From positions 248,001 through 312,000 of the forward strand of contig NZ_BMUE01000004.1 of NCBI RefSeq assembly GCF_014650035.1: 64,000 nt of DNA. The letters run 5' to 3'. The first letter of the stretch is position 1. Every line of letters starts with the position of its first letter. Under the pieces are notes generated by a model. That model saw only the letters and a program-made list of their open reading frames with translations, did no database searches and was not told the DNA's origin. A program made the translations under genes and the position numbers. This stretch comes from Streptomyces lucensis JCM 4490. GTDB lineage: Bacteria > Actinomycetota > Actinomycetes > Streptomycetales > Streptomycetaceae. Shown in pieces: positions 8,761 to 16,736 of the stretch.

Positions 8761-8978
8761 GGGAACTCCTGGCAGGAAATGCTGCGCGGGCAGGACGAGT
8801 GAGCTCCGCGGAATTCAGGCACGCTGGAGCGGCGTATCAGGGAAAGCCGTCGTCACGACGGAACAAGCCGGGGCGGAATTCACTCAAGGAAGTCACGGAG
8901 GGAGGGGGTGGGAGGGTTTCCCTCGGGTGCGCTCAGACCCGACAGCGGCAGAAGGCCCTCGTCCCGCAGTGCGGGCGG

Positions 8979-9014
8979 ACTCCCGCCGCTCCGGGAAGTG
9001 GCAGCGGCGGGAGT
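8979..9014 (-). terminator. Hairpin after the DmoA-like gene
   Basis: Perfect 12-bp inverted repeat (ACTCCCGCCGCT at 8979-8990, AGCGGCGGGAGT at 9003-9014) with a 12-base loop, 29 bp past the stop of the DmoA-like gene. There is no T tract on the minus strand, as is usual for high-GC terminators. It would separate the transporter/dioxygenase unit from the sfnG unit. Confidence 0.6.
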
Positions 9015-9042
9015 CGCTGGCGGACCGCCCACGGAAAGCGGT

Positions 9043-10368
9043 TCAACCGTGGAACTGGTTCGCCGGGACCGGGAGGCCGTAGTGCTCGCGCAGGGTCGTG
9101 CCCTCGTACTCCTCGCGGAACAGGCCCTTGCCGCGCAGGATCGGCAGCACATGCTCCACGAAGGCCGCAAGGCCGGACGGCAGGGCGGGCGCCATGATGT
9201 TGAACCCGTCCGCGGCACCGCCCTCGAACCAGGCGATGATCGTGTCCGCGATCTGCTCGGGCGTGCCCACGAACTCGAAGTGGCCGCGCCCACCGCCGAG
9301 CCGGGAGATGATCTGGCGAACCGTCAGCTGCTCGCGCACCGCGAGATCGATGATCAGGTCGGAACGGCTCTGCGAGCCTTCCAGCTTCGGCCTGGCGAGG
9401 ATGGAGTCCGGCAGAGGGTCGTCGAGTGCGAAGACCGACGGCTCGGTCTCGAACACGGCGGCCAGCTGGCGCAGTCCGTACTCCGGCACGCGCAGCTCGT
9501 CGAACTCCCGTGCAAGCTCCCGGGCCTCCTCCTCGGTGGACCCGATGTACGGGACGATGCCCGGCAGGACGATCACACCGTCCGGGTCGCGTCCCGCGGC
9601 CCTGGTGCGGGCCTTGATGTCGGCGTAGAAGGCGGCGGCGCGTTCGTACGTCGTGTGGGCGGTGAAGATCGCCTCGGCGTGGCGGGCCGCGAAGTCCTTA
9701 CCGTCCTCGGAGGAGCCGGCCTGGACGAGCAGCGGGTAGCCCTGCGGTGGACGCTCCACGTTGAGCGGGCCGGCCACCTTGAAGTACCGGCCCTGGTGGC
9801 CGAGCCGGTGCAGCCGCGCGGGGTCGGCGTAGCGTCCCGTGGCCCTGTCCGCGAGGACGGCCTCGGCCTCCCAGCTGTCCCACAGCGCCTTGGCGACCTT
9901 CAGGAACTCGTCGGCGCGGGCGTAGCGCTCGGCGTGGCCCGGGCGGGCGTCGAGGCCGAAGTTGGCGGCCTCGTCAGCCCCGGCCGAGGTGACGATGTTC
10001 CAGCCGGCGCGGCCTCCGCTGACGTGGTCGACGGACGCGAGCCGGCGGGCGAGGTTGTACGGCTCGTTGTAGGTCGAGGACACGGTCGCGATAAGGCCGA
10101 TCCTGCTGGTCGCCTGGGACAGGGCGGTGAGCAGGGTCAGCGGTTCGAGCTGGCCCGGCGGCCGGAACTCGCCGGTTCCGATGAGGGCGGGGCCGTCCGC
10201 GAGGAACAGCGAGTCGAACTTGGCGCTCTCGGCGAGCCGGGCCAGCTCGATCCAGTGCCGGAGGTCGAAGTCGGCCCGCGGGTTGCTTTCAGGGAGCCGC
10301 CATGCTGCTTCATGGTGACCCGCCTCCATGAGGAAGGCGTTGAGGTGGAGCCGCCGTCTCGCGCTCAT
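9043..10368 (-). CDS. NtaA/DmoA/DszA-family FMN-dependent monooxygenase
   Basis: A 441-aa LLM protein of the NtaA/SnaA/DszA branch (longer than SsuD). It carries RRRLHLNAFLMEAGHHEAAWR, the SFL(A)DGPAL-type substrate pocket, GRAGWNIVTSAGADEAANFG and LVQAGSSEDGKDFAARHAEA. Members include dimethyl sulfide monooxygenase DmoA and dibenzothiophene sulfone monooxygenase DszA. Neighbours imply an organosulfur substrate, with reduced FMN from SsuE. Its ATG overlaps the stop of ssuA (ATGA), so it is translated with the transporter. The precise substrate cannot be read from sequence. Confidence 0.85.
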   Translation of the reverse strand: MSARRRLHLNAFLMEAGHHEAAWRLPESNPRADFDLRHWIELARLAESAKFDSLFLADGPALIGTGEFRPPGQLEPLTLLTALSQATSRIGLIATVSSTYNEPYNLARRLASVDHVSGGRAGWNIVTSAGADEAANFGLDARPGHAERYARADEFLKVAKALWDSWEAEAVLADRATGRYADPARLHRLGHQGRYFKVAGPLNVERPPQGYPLLVQAGSSEDGKDFAARHAEAIFTAHTTYERAAAFYADIKARTRAAGRDPDGVIVLPGIVPYIGSTEEEARELAREFDELRVPEYGLRQLAAVFETEPSVFALDDPLPDSILARPKLEGSQSRSDLIIDLAVREQLTVRQIISRLGGGRGHFEFVGTPEQIADTIIAWFEGGAADGFNIMAPALPSGLAAFVEHVLPILRGKGLFREEYEGTTLREHYGLPVPANQFHG

Positions 10369-11423
10369 GAGGTGACCTTCAGCTTGGAGCTGTCGTAGCC
10401 GGCCGGGAGGAGGTTGTCGGTGATCGACTTGATGTCGACCTTCTTGGTGATCTGGCCCGCCTCCAGGAAGGCGTCGGCGAGCTTCTGCTCCAGCTCGATG
10501 TCCGACCGGTCCACCGGGGTCACCCGGTTCGAGTAGGCGGCCACGGACGCCTTGGCGTCGTCCAGCGGGATGCCCTGCTCCTTCGAGAGCGCCTGCGCAT
10601 ACTTGTCGGGATTCTTGACGGCCCAGGCGAACTCCCGCGAGAGCCTCTTCAGGACGTCCGTGAGAGCCGCGCGTTTGGTCTTGTCCTTCAGGGACGTGTC
10701 ACTGGCGACGTAGTAGCTGCTCGTCTGGTCGATCGGCGGCAGACCCTTCACCAGGATCCGCGCACCGTTCTTGACCGCGATGGCCGACTGCGGGTTCCAG
10801 ATCGACCAGGCGTCCACCTTGCCGGTGTTGAACGCCGTCGCGCCTGCCGCCGGGTCGAGGAAGACCAGCTTGGCGTCCTTGGGGGTGAGGCCGACGCTCT
10901 TCAGCGCGTTCAGGGCGAGACCGTGGGCCGAACTGCCCTGCGGGACAGCGATCTTCTTGCCCTTGAGGTCGGCCGCCGTCTTCAGCTCCGAGCCCTTCGG
11001 CACGATGATGTTCTCCACGGCCTGGTCGGGCGTGAGCGAGCGGTTGACGGCGACGACCTTGAAGCCGTACTCCTTCGCGGCGCCCGTGATCGGTGGGACG
11101 TCGCCGACGCTGCCGAGGTCGATGTCGCCCGAGGCGGCGGCCTGCACGAGCGGCGGCCCGTAGGTGAACCGGGCGAACTTCACCTTGTAGGGCGCTTTGT
11201 CGAACACGCCGGTCAGCTTCGCCAGCTCCTGGCTGCCGTCACCGCCGTTGTCGCCGATGGTGAAGGTGTACTTGCTCCACTCGGGGTGCTTGGCGTCGCT
11301 CGTGTCGGCGGCGTTGCTCAGCGGCGCGTCGGTGTCCGACGACGACGATCCGCAGGCGACCAGGGTGCCCGCCAAGGCGAGCGAGCCGACGGCGCCGATG
11401 AGTCTGGTGGTCCTCTTTCGCAT
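10365..11423 (-). CDS. ssuA: Aliphatic sulfonate ABC transporter substrate-binding lipoprotein
   Basis: A 352-aa secreted lipoprotein: basic N-terminus, hydrophobic core and lipobox LVAC with Cys24, followed by a Ser/Asp-rich linker. The mature part has the periplasmic-binding fold of the SsuA/TauA/NMT1 group (VKFARFTYGPPLVQAAASGD, GDVPPITGA, KIAVPQGSSAHGLALNAL, VDAWSIWNPQ). It binds sulfonates, taurine or sulfate esters outside the membrane and delivers them to SsuC. It lies 43 bp after ssuB and overlaps the DmoA-like gene by 4 bp. Confidence 0.9.
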   Translation of the reverse strand: MRKRTTRLIGAVGSLALAGTLVACGSSSSDTDAPLSNAADTSDAKHPEWSKYTFTIGDNGGDGSQELAKLTGVFDKAPYKVKFARFTYGPPLVQAAASGDIDLGSVGDVPPITGAAKEYGFKVVAVNRSLTPDQAVENIIVPKGSELKTAADLKGKKIAVPQGSSAHGLALNALKSVGLTPKDAKLVFLDPAAGATAFNTGKVDAWSIWNPQSAIAVKNGARILVKGLPPIDQTSSYYVASDTSLKDKTKRAALTDVLKRLSREFAWAVKNPDKYAQALSKEQGIPLDDAKASVAAYSNRVTPVDRSDIELEQKLADAFLEAGQITKKVDIKSITDNLLPAGYDSSKLKVTS

Positions 11424-11466
11424 GGGTAGTCGTGCTTTCTGTGCTGGGTGAGGGTGTTCGGGGAAG

Positions 11467-12198
11467 TCAGTGCTGGCTGGCGAGGCCGAGGTCTTCCAGG
11501 AGCCGGGCGCGGAGTTCCTCGCGTGCGACGCTCACCTCACGGTCCGCGGCAGGCAGGTGCACGTCGTGCGAGGTGCCGATGCGGCCGTTGCTCATGACGA
11601 CGATGCGGTCCGCCAGGGCGATCGCTTCGTCGACGTCGTGGGTGACGAGCAGCATGGCGGCGTGGTGCCTGGTCCGCAGCGCGCGTACGAGGTCGTGCAT
11701 GCGCAGCCGTGTGATGGCGTCGAGGGCCGCGAACGGCTCGTCGAGAAGCACCAGTTCGGGCTCCGAGACCAGTGCTCGCGCGAGCGACACCCGCTGGGCC
11801 TCGCCTCCGGAGAGCTCCTTGGGCCATGCCTTCGCACGGCCCGAGAGTCCGACCTCGGCGAGCACGTCGCGGGCCCGCTGGTCGGCGTCGGGTCCGTGCA
11901 GGCCGAGCGTGACGTTGCGCAGGACCCGTTGCCACGGCAGCAGCCGGTCGGACTGGAAGACGATCGCACGCCGTGCCGGGACCTCCACGCGCCCTCCGTC
12001 GGGCCGGTCCAGTCCGGCGAGCAGACGCAGGAGAGTGCTCTTGCCGCAGCCCGACGGGCCGAGCAGGATCACCAGCTCCTCGTCGGCGATCGTGAGGTCG
12101 AGGTGGTCGAGCACCACCCGGTCACCGAACCGACGGACCACCTGCTCGACGGCGACCCCGGTCTGCCGACGGGGCTCGGTCGCGACTGCGCTGCTCAT
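11467..12198 (-). CDS. ssuB: Sulfonate ABC transporter ATPase
   Basis: A 243-aa cytoplasmic ATPase subunit. Walker A GPSGCGKST lies at residues 47-55, the Q-loop FQSDRLLPW at 81-89, the signature LSGGEAQR at 129-136 and Walker B LVLLDEP at 149-155, with the switch His in LLVTHDVDEA. The length and motif order match SsuB/TauB. The ATG overlaps the ssuC stop (ATGA), so ATPase and permease are co-translated. Confidence 0.93.
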   Translation of the reverse strand: MSSAVATEPRRQTGVAVEQVVRRFGDRVVLDHLDLTIADEELVILLGPSGCGKSTLLRLLAGLDRPDGGRVEVPARRAIVFQSDRLLPWQRVLRNVTLGLHGPDADQRARDVLAEVGLSGRAKAWPKELSGGEAQRVSLARALVSEPELVLLDEPFAALDAITRLRMHDLVRALRTRHHAAMLLVTHDVDEAIALADRIVVMSNGRIGTSHDVHLPAADREVSVAREELRARLLEDLGLASQH

Positions 12199-13088
12199 GA
12201 CGCCTCATAACTGGGTCGCCACCGCAGCAGCACCCGCTCGAGAGCCCGGACGAACTGGTCGGCGAGCAGACCGAGGAGCGAGTAGATCACCAGCCCCACG
12301 AAGACCTGGTTGGTCTGGAGATAGGTCTGCCCCTGCGTGATGAGGAAGCCGAGTCCCTTGTCGGCGTTGACCGTTTCGGCGGCGACGAGGCCCAGCACGC
12401 TGTACGCGAGGGAGAACCTCAGACCGACCAGGAAGCCCGGCAGGGCTCCGGACACCAGCACCCGCGTCACCAGGCGCCAGGTGCCCGCGCCCGTCGTGCG
12501 TGCCATCTCGATCAGCCGCTGGTCGACGCCCCGGATCGCGGCGAACAGGTTGAGATACATCGGGACGCCGGCTCCGAAGGAGATCAGCAGCACCTTCGTG
12601 AGCTCGTCGATGCCGAACCACACGATCATCAGCGGCAGCACCGCGAGGAGAGGGATCGTGTTGAGCACCTGCACCAGGCCGTTGAACAGGTACTCACCGC
12701 TGCGCAGCAGCCCACCGAGTACGCCGGTGCTGACGCCCACCGTCAGCCCGATGGCGAGACCGGTGCCGGCCCGCTGCAGCGAGATCGCCAGGTCGGGCCC
12801 GAGAACGCCCTGCTGCCACAGATCGGCGGCGGACTTCACGATGGAGGTCGGTGCCGGAGCGTAGGTCTTCGCCAGCACTCCGGCCCGGGCGAGCACCTCC
12901 CAGGCGATGAGGATCGCGACGGGAGTCGTGTAGATGCCCAGCGGCCAGCGCAGGCGCTCGCGGAGTGTGCTGATTGGCGTTCGACGGCGGGCGTCGCGCG
13001 GCAGGAACACCTCGCGTTCCCGCGCGCTCGTCGTCCCGGTGTCCGGGCTCTCGCTGACGGCGGGCGCCTTGAGGCTGAGCTCGGTCAT
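12195..13088 (-). CDS. ssuC: Sulfonate ABC transporter permease
   Basis: A 297-aa inner-membrane permease of the BPD_transp_1 type with about six membrane helices. The EAA loop is visible at EMARTTGAGTWRLVTRVLVS, the ATPase contact. It has a long polar N-terminus before the first helix (WPLGIYTTPVAILIAWEVLA). It overlaps the dioxygenase gene upstream and ssuB downstream by 4 bp each, giving a tightly coupled dioxygenase-C-B unit. Confidence 0.93.
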   Translation of the reverse strand: MTELSLKAPAVSESPDTGTTSAREREVFLPRDARRRTPISTLRERLRWPLGIYTTPVAILIAWEVLARAGVLAKTYAPAPTSIVKSAADLWQQGVLGPDLAISLQRAGTGLAIGLTVGVSTGVLGGLLRSGEYLFNGLVQVLNTIPLLAVLPLMIVWFGIDELTKVLLISFGAGVPMYLNLFAAIRGVDQRLIEMARTTGAGTWRLVTRVLVSGALPGFLVGLRFSLAYSVLGLVAAETVNADKGLGFLITQGQTYLQTNQVFVGLVIYSLLGLLADQFVRALERVLLRWRPSYEAS

Positions 13089-13981
13089 GCCGCCACCTCC
13101 AGCACGTTGCTGTAGTGCGAGGCGTCGCCGACGAGTTGCTCGCTGTGGCGTCCGTCGACGCCGACCGGAACGTCTCCGGAGATCGTCACCCGGTTCAGGC
13201 GGCGGGGGTGGTCGTCGTAGTTGTCCACCCCGTAGTGCTGGGTGATCCGGTTGTCGAAGATCAGCAGCTGGTTGGGCGCCCAGGCCCAGCGCAGGATGTT
13301 CTCCGGACGGGTCACATACGACTGGAAGAGGCGAAGCAGTTCGGCCGACTCGCTGCCCGACAGACCGACGATCTGCTTGGCGAACCCGCCGACGAACAGA
13401 CCGCGTTCGCCCGTCAGCGGATGTACCCGCACGACCGGGTGCTCCGCTTCGTACGGCGTCGAGACGAAAATCCGGTCGTACTCCTCTCGCTGTGCCGTCT
13501 TGGCCGAAGGGCGGGCGTAGTCGTACCGGTTGGTGTGCACGACGCGCAGCGAGTCCGCGAGGACCCGCAGCGGTTCGGGCAGGTCACGGTAGGCCGCGGC
13601 AGCGTTCGCGATGAGCGTCTCGCCGCCGTACGGCGTGGTCACGACCGACCGCAGCGTGGTGGCCTGCGGCGGGTTGACCACGAAGGAGACGTCCGTGTGC
13701 CACTCGTTGGCCTTGGACGTCTCGCTGTCGACGGCGAGCACGTTCGTCGTACCGTCGGCGGCCGGCACGTTCGGGTGAGCGGTGGTGAGTTCGCCGAACC
13801 AACCGGCCACACGTTCCTGACCGGCATGGTCGAGGTTCACGTCGTCGAACACGATCGCCTTGTGCTCGTTGAGGGCGTCACGCAGCGCCGTGACCGTCAA
13901 GGGGTCGGGCGGCGCGGTGAGGTCGACGCCCTCGACGACCGCGCCGATGCGGCCGGTGAGTTTGCGGATGGACGGAGGCAT
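13085..13981 (-). CDS. TauD/AtsK-type alpha-ketoglutarate dioxygenase
   Basis: A 298-aa Fe(II)/2-oxoglutarate oxygenase. The metal triad is visible: H95-x-D97 in WHTDVSF and the distal H249 in NRITQHYGV, with the 2-oxoglutarate-binding Arg near 260-264 (RRLNRVT). Enzymes of this family release sulfite from taurine (TauD) or sulfate from alkyl sulfates (AtsK). The ATG at 13981 is chosen because GGGAGGG lies eight bases upstream; a longer in-frame start at 14077 would add 32 residues without homology. It is the first structural gene after the cysteine leader peptide. Confidence 0.9.
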   Translation of the reverse strand: MPPSIRKLTGRIGAVVEGVDLTAPPDPLTVTALRDALNEHKAIVFDDVNLDHAGQERVAGWFGELTTAHPNVPAADGTTNVLAVDSETSKANEWHTDVSFVVNPPQATTLRSVVTTPYGGETLIANAAAAYRDLPEPLRVLADSLRVVHTNRYDYARPSAKTAQREEYDRIFVSTPYEAEHPVVRVHPLTGERGLFVGGFAKQIVGLSGSESAELLRLFQSYVTRPENILRWAWAPNQLLIFDNRITQHYGVDNYDDHPRRLNRVTISGDVPVGVDGRHSEQLVGDASHYSNVLEVAA

Positions 13982-14334
13982 GAGGGGGTCCCTCCCGGAC
14001 AGATCGGCACGCCAAAGGGTGCTGGAAATAGGGGCGTTGGGTATATGGGCTGGCACTGCGCAGGACTGCTCGACCACGTGCGGAACGCTGGGCTGGGCGG
14101 ACCGGAGAGAAGAGCACCTGGCTGCAGGACCGCTACAGCCGCGTTCTCAGCGACCGCGTCGGCGTGCGCGAACAGGCTCCCGGCTCACACGAGAAGGAGA
14201 GGAGAGGGGGAGCCCTCAGGAGGTGGAGACGACGATCCCGCGGAGAGGCATCGCAGTGTCAGCGGCTTTGCACCGCCGCTGCCAGGCACGCGCCATGGGC
14301 GCACACCGGCCGCCGCCGGGGAGCACTTCCCGGG
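13982..14334 (-). promoter_or_regulatory. Leader mRNA between cysteine leader peptide and dioxygenase gene
   Basis: About 350 nt transcribed from the leader-peptide promoter, with no credible gene. It is GC-rich with many possible stems, e.g. around 14230-14290, so several RNA folds are possible. With the UGU-rich leader peptide just upstream, this is where a ribosome-stalling attenuator or Rho-dependent control would act. No exact terminator hairpin could be singled out by eye. Confidence 0.45.
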
Positions 14335-14412
14335 TCAGCGACAACAAAACGCGCTGGAGACGTGCGCCAGATCGATGTGGCGCCGCCGGGTCAGGTCCAC
14401 GCGCGGGTTCAT
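14335..14412 (-). CDS. Cysteine leader peptide (25 aa) of the sulfur operon
   Basis: A 25-codon frame ending LTRRRHIDLAHVSSAFCCR. The LTxRRHIDLxxVSSA core followed by Cys and Arg is the signature of the putative leader peptides found ahead of sulfur-assimilation genes in actinobacteria. The two Cys codons are both UGU, preceded by UUU, all rare in this GC-rich genome and placed just before the stop. There is no Shine-Dalgarno sequence, but a promoter-like pair lies so close that the start codon would be at or near the 5' end of the mRNA. Low cysteinyl-tRNA should stall ribosomes here and change expression of the downstream dioxygenase-ssuCBA genes (inference). Confidence 0.82.
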   Translation of the reverse strand: MNPRVDLTRRRHIDLAHVSSAFCCR

Positions 14413-14420
14413 GGTTCGGG

Positions 14421-14450
14421 AGTTCAGCAGATGTCCACCAGGCTGGTCAA
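14421..14450 (-). promoter_or_regulatory. Candidate promoter of the sulfur operon leader
   Basis: On the minus strand TTGACC (14445-14450) is separated by 18 bases from TGAACT (14421-14426). The ATG of the leader peptide begins eight bases after the -10 element, so transcription would start at or within a base or two of the ATG, giving a leaderless leader peptide. Assigned by eye only. Confidence 0.5.
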
Positions 14451-14768
14451 GGAGTTCCCGGGCAGGTCTTGCATTGCGGACACGGAGAACGTCTCCGCCT
14501 GCTCGGGACACACTCACGTCACCTTCTGGCAGCAACGAACGTGAGGGCACACCCACGGGGTCGGGCACGATCGCCCCGCAGGTCGCCGGTGTCCTGGCCG
14601 CTGCACGAACGGCATGGCGTCTTCCGCCGCACCGGCACCCTCCGCTCGGTTGCCTACCGCCCGGGCGCCCCGGGACCGGACTCCCCGACGGCCGTGGCCC
14701 AGGCTCTGCGTGACGCGGCGGCGTTCGAGTGAGCGTCGCCGCCGCGCTGCCGGTGACTGCGCGGAGAG
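14451..14768. other. Intergenic region between sulfur locus and chaperone operon
   Basis: About 320 bp between the candidate sulfur promoter and the 3' end of the chaperone operon. Both neighbouring units are read on the minus strand, so this must contain the end of the chaperone transcript and any sulfur-operon operator. No convincing gene, palindrome or T-tailed hairpin was seen. Confidence 0.35.
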
Positions 14769-14918
14769 TCAGCTCGGAGCGAAGAGGCGTCCCGTGTTCT
14801 GCAGGACGTACCCTGCCACGTTCGTGCCGAGGGTGATCCCCACCTCGTCGGCCGACCGGCTCTTCAAGGAGTCAGGGACGCTCTCCTTCTTCCTTCCCGT
14901 GATCTCGTCGTCCGCCAT
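14769..14918 (-). CDS. Unknown 49-aa protein at the end of the chaperone operon
   Basis: A small frame (MADDEITGRKKESVPDSL...) whose ATG lies three bases after the stop of the flavoprotein gene, as expected for translational coupling. About 46 of 50 codons end in G or C, a strong coding sign for a frame this short. The first half is charged; the second half is VGITLGTNVAGYVLQNTGR followed by LFAPS. There is no signal peptide or Cys and no family was recognised. AAGGAG occurs 21 bases upstream, too far to act directly. Possibly a small regulator or partner of the thioredoxin-reductase-like protein. Confidence 0.68.
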   Translation of the reverse strand: MADDEITGRKKESVPDSLKSRSADEVGITLGTNVAGYVLQNTGRLFAPS

Positions 14919-14921
14919 TCG

Positions 14922-16736
14922 TCATGCGAGCCATGCGGACTCCTTGTGACGCAGGCGTGGGGAGACGTCCGAGTGGCCCGCGACAGCTGACGTGCCCGTG
15001 GTGCCGGGTACGGCGGAGTGCCCCAGGTGCCGGTGCACGAAGTGGATGGCCATCGCGCCCTCACCGGCCGCGGAGGCCACCCGCTTCACCGAGCCGCTGC
15101 GGACGTCCCCCACCGCGAAGACCCCGGGCAGGCTGGCCTCCAGGGTCATGCACGAGCGCCCGCGGCCGTGCCACACCTCGGGGGAGACGCAGGCTTCCTG
15201 GGCCTCCGGCCCGGTGAGGACGAAGCCGCGGGAGTCGAGGGCGATGGTGCCGGCGAGCCACTCGGTGTGAGGTTCGGCGCCGGTGAACACGAACAGGCTC
15301 CGTACCGCGAGCCGGCGGTGCCCGCCCGTGCGGTTGTCGACCACGTCGAGCTCCTCCAGCGCTTCCTGGCCGATGACCTCGGTGACCTCGGTGTGCAGCA
15401 TGACCTCCACCCGCGGATGGCGCTCGACCTGGTCGACCAGGTAGCGGGACATGTTGGCCTCGAGGCCGGCTCCTCGGACCAGGAGGTGCACCTTCGGCGC
15501 GTAACCGGCGAGGAACAGCACCGCCTGGCCGGCCGAGTTGCCTCCGCCGACGACGGCCACCGGGTCGGTGCGGCACTGCTGGGCCTCGTAGACGGTCGCC
15601 GAGTAGTGCACGCTCGTTCCCTCCAGACGTTCGATGCCGGGCACCTGGAGCCGGCGGTAGCGGGCACCCATGGCCAGGACGACGGCGCGGGCGGCGATCT
15701 CGCTGCCGTCGGCGAACGCCACGACATAGTGGTCGTCGTCCTTGGGATGGAGGCCGGTCGCCTCCAGTGGAAGGCTGATCCCGGCGCCGAATTTCTCGGC
15801 CTGGAGCACAGCGCGTTCGGTGAGTTCGGCGCCGGAGATGCCGGATGGGAAGCCGAGCAGATTCTCGATGCGGGACGACGTGCCGGCCTGGCCGCCGGTG
15901 GCCATCGCCTCCGCCACCGTGGTGCTCAGACCCTCGGAGGCGGCGTACACCGCGGCAGCGAGGCCGGCGGGTCCGGAGCCCACGATGAGGACGTCGCCGT
16001 GACGGTTCCCGGCGGGTAGTGACGGCAGGCCGATGAGCCGGGCCAGTTCCGCGTTGCTGGGGTTGCGCAACAGGGTGGTGTCCCGCCAGATGACGAGTGG
16101 TGTCTCCGCCGGGCCGACGCCGAACCGGCGCAGCAGCTCCTCGGCCTCCTCGTCGGTCTCCAGGTCGATCCAGCGGTGCGGCAGCCGGTTGCGGACGGCG
16201 AACTCGCGCAGCCGCCTGGTGTCGGGCGAGTAGCGGGAGCCGATGATGCGGAAGCCGGCGCCCTGTCCGACGAGCAGCGCGCGACGGCACAGGCAGGCGC
16301 GCAGCACGACGTCCCCGATGGTGGGGTCCTGGGACACCAGGTGGCGCAACTGGTCCAAGGAGACAGCGAGGACCTCGCCGGGCTCCCTGGCGACAGCGGT
16401 GTAGAAGGCCACCTGTCCGTACAGCAGGCCGAGTTCGCCGATGAAGCGACCGGGGCCGTGCACGCGCAGCACGTGCTCCTCGGGAGTGCCGTGGTCCTCG
16501 ACGACGGCGACGGTACCGCTGAGGACGACGAAGAACGTCTCGCAGCGCTTCCCTTCCCGGATCAGCACGTCGTTCGGAGCCATGCTCCGGCGTTGCCCGT
16601 GCTCCTCCAGACGTGCTGTCTGGTCCTCCGTGAGGCGCGGATACGCGCCGTAGATGTCCGGGGTCTCCCAGAAGGCGGCCTCGTCCGCTTCCTTCGGCAC
16701 CGGTTCTTCGCCCGGCACCGACCGGTCGCCGGACAT
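14922..16736 (-). CDS. Cyclic-nucleotide-binding/thioredoxin-like/thioredoxin-reductase-like fusion
   Basis: A 604-aa cytoplasmic flavoprotein. Residues about 35-150 form a cNMP-binding-type beta barrel (RFIGELGLLYGQVAFYTAVA is the phosphate-cassette region). Residues about 160-240 are thioredoxin/glutaredoxin-like (TPLVIWRDTTLLRNPSNAEL), and residues 248-560 are a class II pyridine-nucleotide oxidoreductase with FAD loop GSGPAG (253-258) and NADPH loop GGGNSAGQ (397-404). The place of the redox CxxC of true thioredoxin reductases holds VHYSATVYEAQQC (376-388), so the disulfide centre is absent. It starts at ATG 16736, overlapping the zinc-finger stop by one base. Expected to be a sensor-controlled electron-transfer enzyme in the chaperone operon; its substrate is unknown. 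Confidence 0.85.
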   Translation of the reverse strand: MSGDRSVPGEEPVPKEADEAAFWETPDIYGAYPRLTEDQTARLEEHGQRRSMAPNDVLIREGKRCETFFVVLSGTVAVVEDHGTPEEHVLRVHGPGRFIGELGLLYGQVAFYTAVAREPGEVLAVSLDQLRHLVSQDPTIGDVVLRACLCRRALLVGQGAGFRIIGSRYSPDTRRLREFAVRNRLPHRWIDLETDEEAEELLRRFGVGPAETPLVIWRDTTLLRNPSNAELARLIGLPSLPAGNRHGDVLIVGSGPAGLAAAVYAASEGLSTTVAEAMATGGQAGTSSRIENLLGFPSGISGAELTERAVLQAEKFGAGISLPLEATGLHPKDDDHYVVAFADGSEIAARAVVLAMGARYRRLQVPGIERLEGTSVHYSATVYEAQQCRTDPVAVVGGGNSAGQAVLFLAGYAPKVHLLVRGAGLEANMSRYLVDQVERHPRVEVMLHTEVTEVIGQEALEELDVVDNRTGGHRRLAVRSLFVFTGAEPHTEWLAGTIALDSRGFVLTGPEAQEACVSPEVWHGRGRSCMTLEASLPGVFAVGDVRSGSVKRVASAAGEGAMAIHFVHRHLGHSAVPGTTGTSAVAGHSDVSPRLRHKESAWLA

